6,696 bases of DNA from contig CALAGB010000204.1 in assembly GCA_937891245.1 (NCBI GenBank), positions 1-6,696 on the forward strand, in the 5' to 3' direction. The notes under the pieces are model-generated. The model saw only the letters and a program-made list of their open reading frames with translations, was not told the DNA's origin and searched no databases. This DNA is from an uncultured Thermomicrobiales bacterium (lineage in GTDB: Bacteria > Chloroflexota > Chloroflexia > Thermomicrobiales > Thermomicrobiaceae). Shown piece after piece: positions 5,794 to 6,696 of this stretch. Every line of letters begins with the position of its first letter. The stretch's first letter is position 1. A program made the position numbers and the translations under genes.

Positions 5794-6488
5794 CGTGCCG
5801 CTCGCTCGCGCGGGATGACGCCGATAACCGGCACACCGAGCGCGGTCGAGACCGCTTCCGGCGACCGGAGCGAATCGTCGAGATAGTCAACGAAGAGCGC
5901 GATGACAACGCCGGCGAAGAGCGCCACGGCGATTTGCAGGAGGTAGAGCAAGTTCCGCTTGTTCGAATTTGCACCGGCGCTGAGCGCTTGCTGGATCGTT
6001 TGCACGGACGCCCCGACATCGGGATTCGTCTTGAAGTAGCCAGTGCCGTTGGTCTCCAGCGTCTTGGCCGCTTCGGACGCGATCAGCGTGGCGCGATCCG
6101 CCGTGCTCGAGGTCGCGGAAATGGTGAGAATCCGATTGACGCGCGATGATGTAATCGAGCCCTGCACTTCGCCGGCCGGGACGTCCTGCCCGGTGTCGGC
6201 CTTGATGAGCTTCGATACATCGTTCGCGAAGACGTTCCCCTGCACCACCTGCACCAGATCATCCAGGGCATATTCACTGGCGAGGTATTGATAATAGCCG
6301 TCGTACTGGAAGTACTCGTTCTGGCCCGGTTGTTCCGCGGAGCGAACGATCGACATCTTCGCCTGTGCCGTGTAGGTGAGCGTCTTGCTGCGCGCCTGGT
6401 AGACGACGCCGATCAGCACAAGCAACGGCACGAGCACCACGATATACCAGCGTTCCCAGAGAATGCGAAGATAGGCTTTCAGTTCCAC
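5790..6488 (-). CDS. Wzz-type polysaccharide chain-length regulator, first copy
   Basis: A 232-residue Wzz-family membrane protein. It begins MELKAYLRILWERWY, with helix one at about 15-31. An extracytoplasmic region follows that contains a Tyr/Gln-rich stretch (EYFQYDGYYQYLASEY, 58-73) and conserved-looking strands (RVNRILTISATS). Helix two is at about 181-202, and the end is DYLDDSLRSPEAVSTALGVP followed by VIGVIPRER. Unlike its neighbour it lacks the Pro-rich motif just before helix two (ANSNKRNLLYLL there). The start is GTG at 6488, with GGAGG (6503-6499) 10 bases upstream. It overlaps the glycosyltransferase gene by 10 bases and the next Wzz gene by 4, showing one tightly packed operon. 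The two proteins may form a mixed complex, or regulate different polymers; the sequence does not say which. Confidence 0.94.
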   Translation of the reverse strand: MELKAYLRILWERWYIVVLVPLLVLIGVVYQARSKTLTYTAQAKMSIVRSAEQPGQNEYFQYDGYYQYLASEYALDDLVQVVQGNVFANDVSKLIKADTGQDVPAGEVQGSITSSRVNRILTISATSSTADRATLIASEAAKTLETNGTGYFKTNPDVGASVQTIQQALSAGANSNKRNLLYLLQIAVALFAGVVIALFVDYLDDSLRSPEAVSTALGVPVIGVIPRERAAR

Positions 6489-6696
6489 GAGACGGTTGCC
6501 TCCGTGGTCGAACGAGCCGGCTGCGCGGTTCGCTCGGCGAGCGATTGATCGACGATCCGGGCGATGTCACGCTCGAATCGCGCACGACTAAAACGTTTGG
6601 CGCGCCGAACGATCTCGGCAGTCGAAAAGGTAATCGTATCGAAGCGACGCACCGCGTCGATCACCCCCTCGGGTGATTGCGGCTCAAAGAGCACGC
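6479..6696 (-). CDS. GT-B (GT4-like) glycosyltransferase, C-terminal end (5' part outside window)
   Basis: The last ~72 residues of a protein whose start lies beyond the window edge. The segment LFEPQSPEGVIDAVRRFD, then a helix pair AEIVRRAKRFSRARFERDIARIV, is typical of the C-terminal end of GT4-type glycosyltransferases, where the FxPQ/EQTPEAL-AVRRFE segment follows the nucleotide-sugar-binding Glu motif and RFSRARF forms the final helix. About 20 variable residues follow. The catalytic E-x7-E motif would be just outside the window and cannot be checked. Such enzymes transfer sugars during assembly of the exopolysaccharide repeat unit on the cytoplasmic membrane face, which suits the Wzz and BY-kinase genes downstream. 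Its stop TGA overlaps the following GTG start by 10 bases. Donor and acceptor cannot be predicted. Confidence 0.85.
   Translation of the reverse strand, partial: VLFEPQSPEGVIDAVRRFDTITFSTAEIVRRAKRFSRARFERDIARIVDQSLAERTAQPARSTTEATVSWN

Noticed and set aside
1..6696. CRISPR array, insertion sequence with transposase, or phage genes
   Set aside because: No regularly spaced direct repeats, no transposase or integrase motifs and no phage structural genes were seen on either strand.

Overview
The window is GC-rich bacterial DNA. The style suggests a member of the Chloroflexota, perhaps class Thermomicrobia. This rests on the protein style (a DUF4388/PATAN-type protein, Arg/Ala-rich GC-biased coding) and on two intergenic elements that resemble high-copy interspersed repeats I recall from that group. 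The assignment is an inference; no rRNA or other taxonomic marker is present.

Layout. (1) Positions 1-2389, plus strand: the 3' end of mutS overlaps the complete mutL by 11 bases, a DNA mismatch-repair operon. The MutL copy keeps the endonuclease metal motif, as expected in bacteria without MutH. (2) Positions 2390 to about 3028: some 600 bases without a convincing large gene. They hold a REP-like pair of hairpins, a possible 51-codon minus-strand ORF behind a consensus Shine-Dalgarno site, and some palindromes. (3) Positions 3029-4222, plus strand: two abutting genes (TAG|ATG). One encodes a small unrecognised protein with a Ser/Asn/Gly-rich linker. The other encodes a DUF4388/PATAN-type protein whose central insertion carries two 24-residue motifs matching the MshEN c-di-GMP-binding pattern. 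(4) Positions 4223-4350: a convergent intergenic region filled by a degenerate, foldback-type interspersed repeat. (5) Positions 4351-6696, minus strand: the distal part of an exopolysaccharide operon. In transcription order it has the C-terminal end of a GT-B glycosyltransferase, two consecutive Wzz-type chain-length proteins, and a CpsD/CapB-type partner ATPase. Most of these genes overlap or nearly touch.

How they work together. MutS and MutL act in mismatch recognition and strand incision. The minus-strand genes form a typical Wzz plus cytoplasmic BY-kinase module controlling polysaccharide polymerisation and export. However, the BY-kinase homologue has lost the Walker A lysine and has no C-terminal tyrosine cluster, so it may be a non-catalytic partner. 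The PATAN/MshEN-like protein next to the cluster could be a c-di-GMP-responsive regulator. A link to the polysaccharide operon is only suggested by proximity. The best candidates for something undescribed are the MshEN-in-PATAN arrangement with its small partner, and the degenerate BY-kinase.
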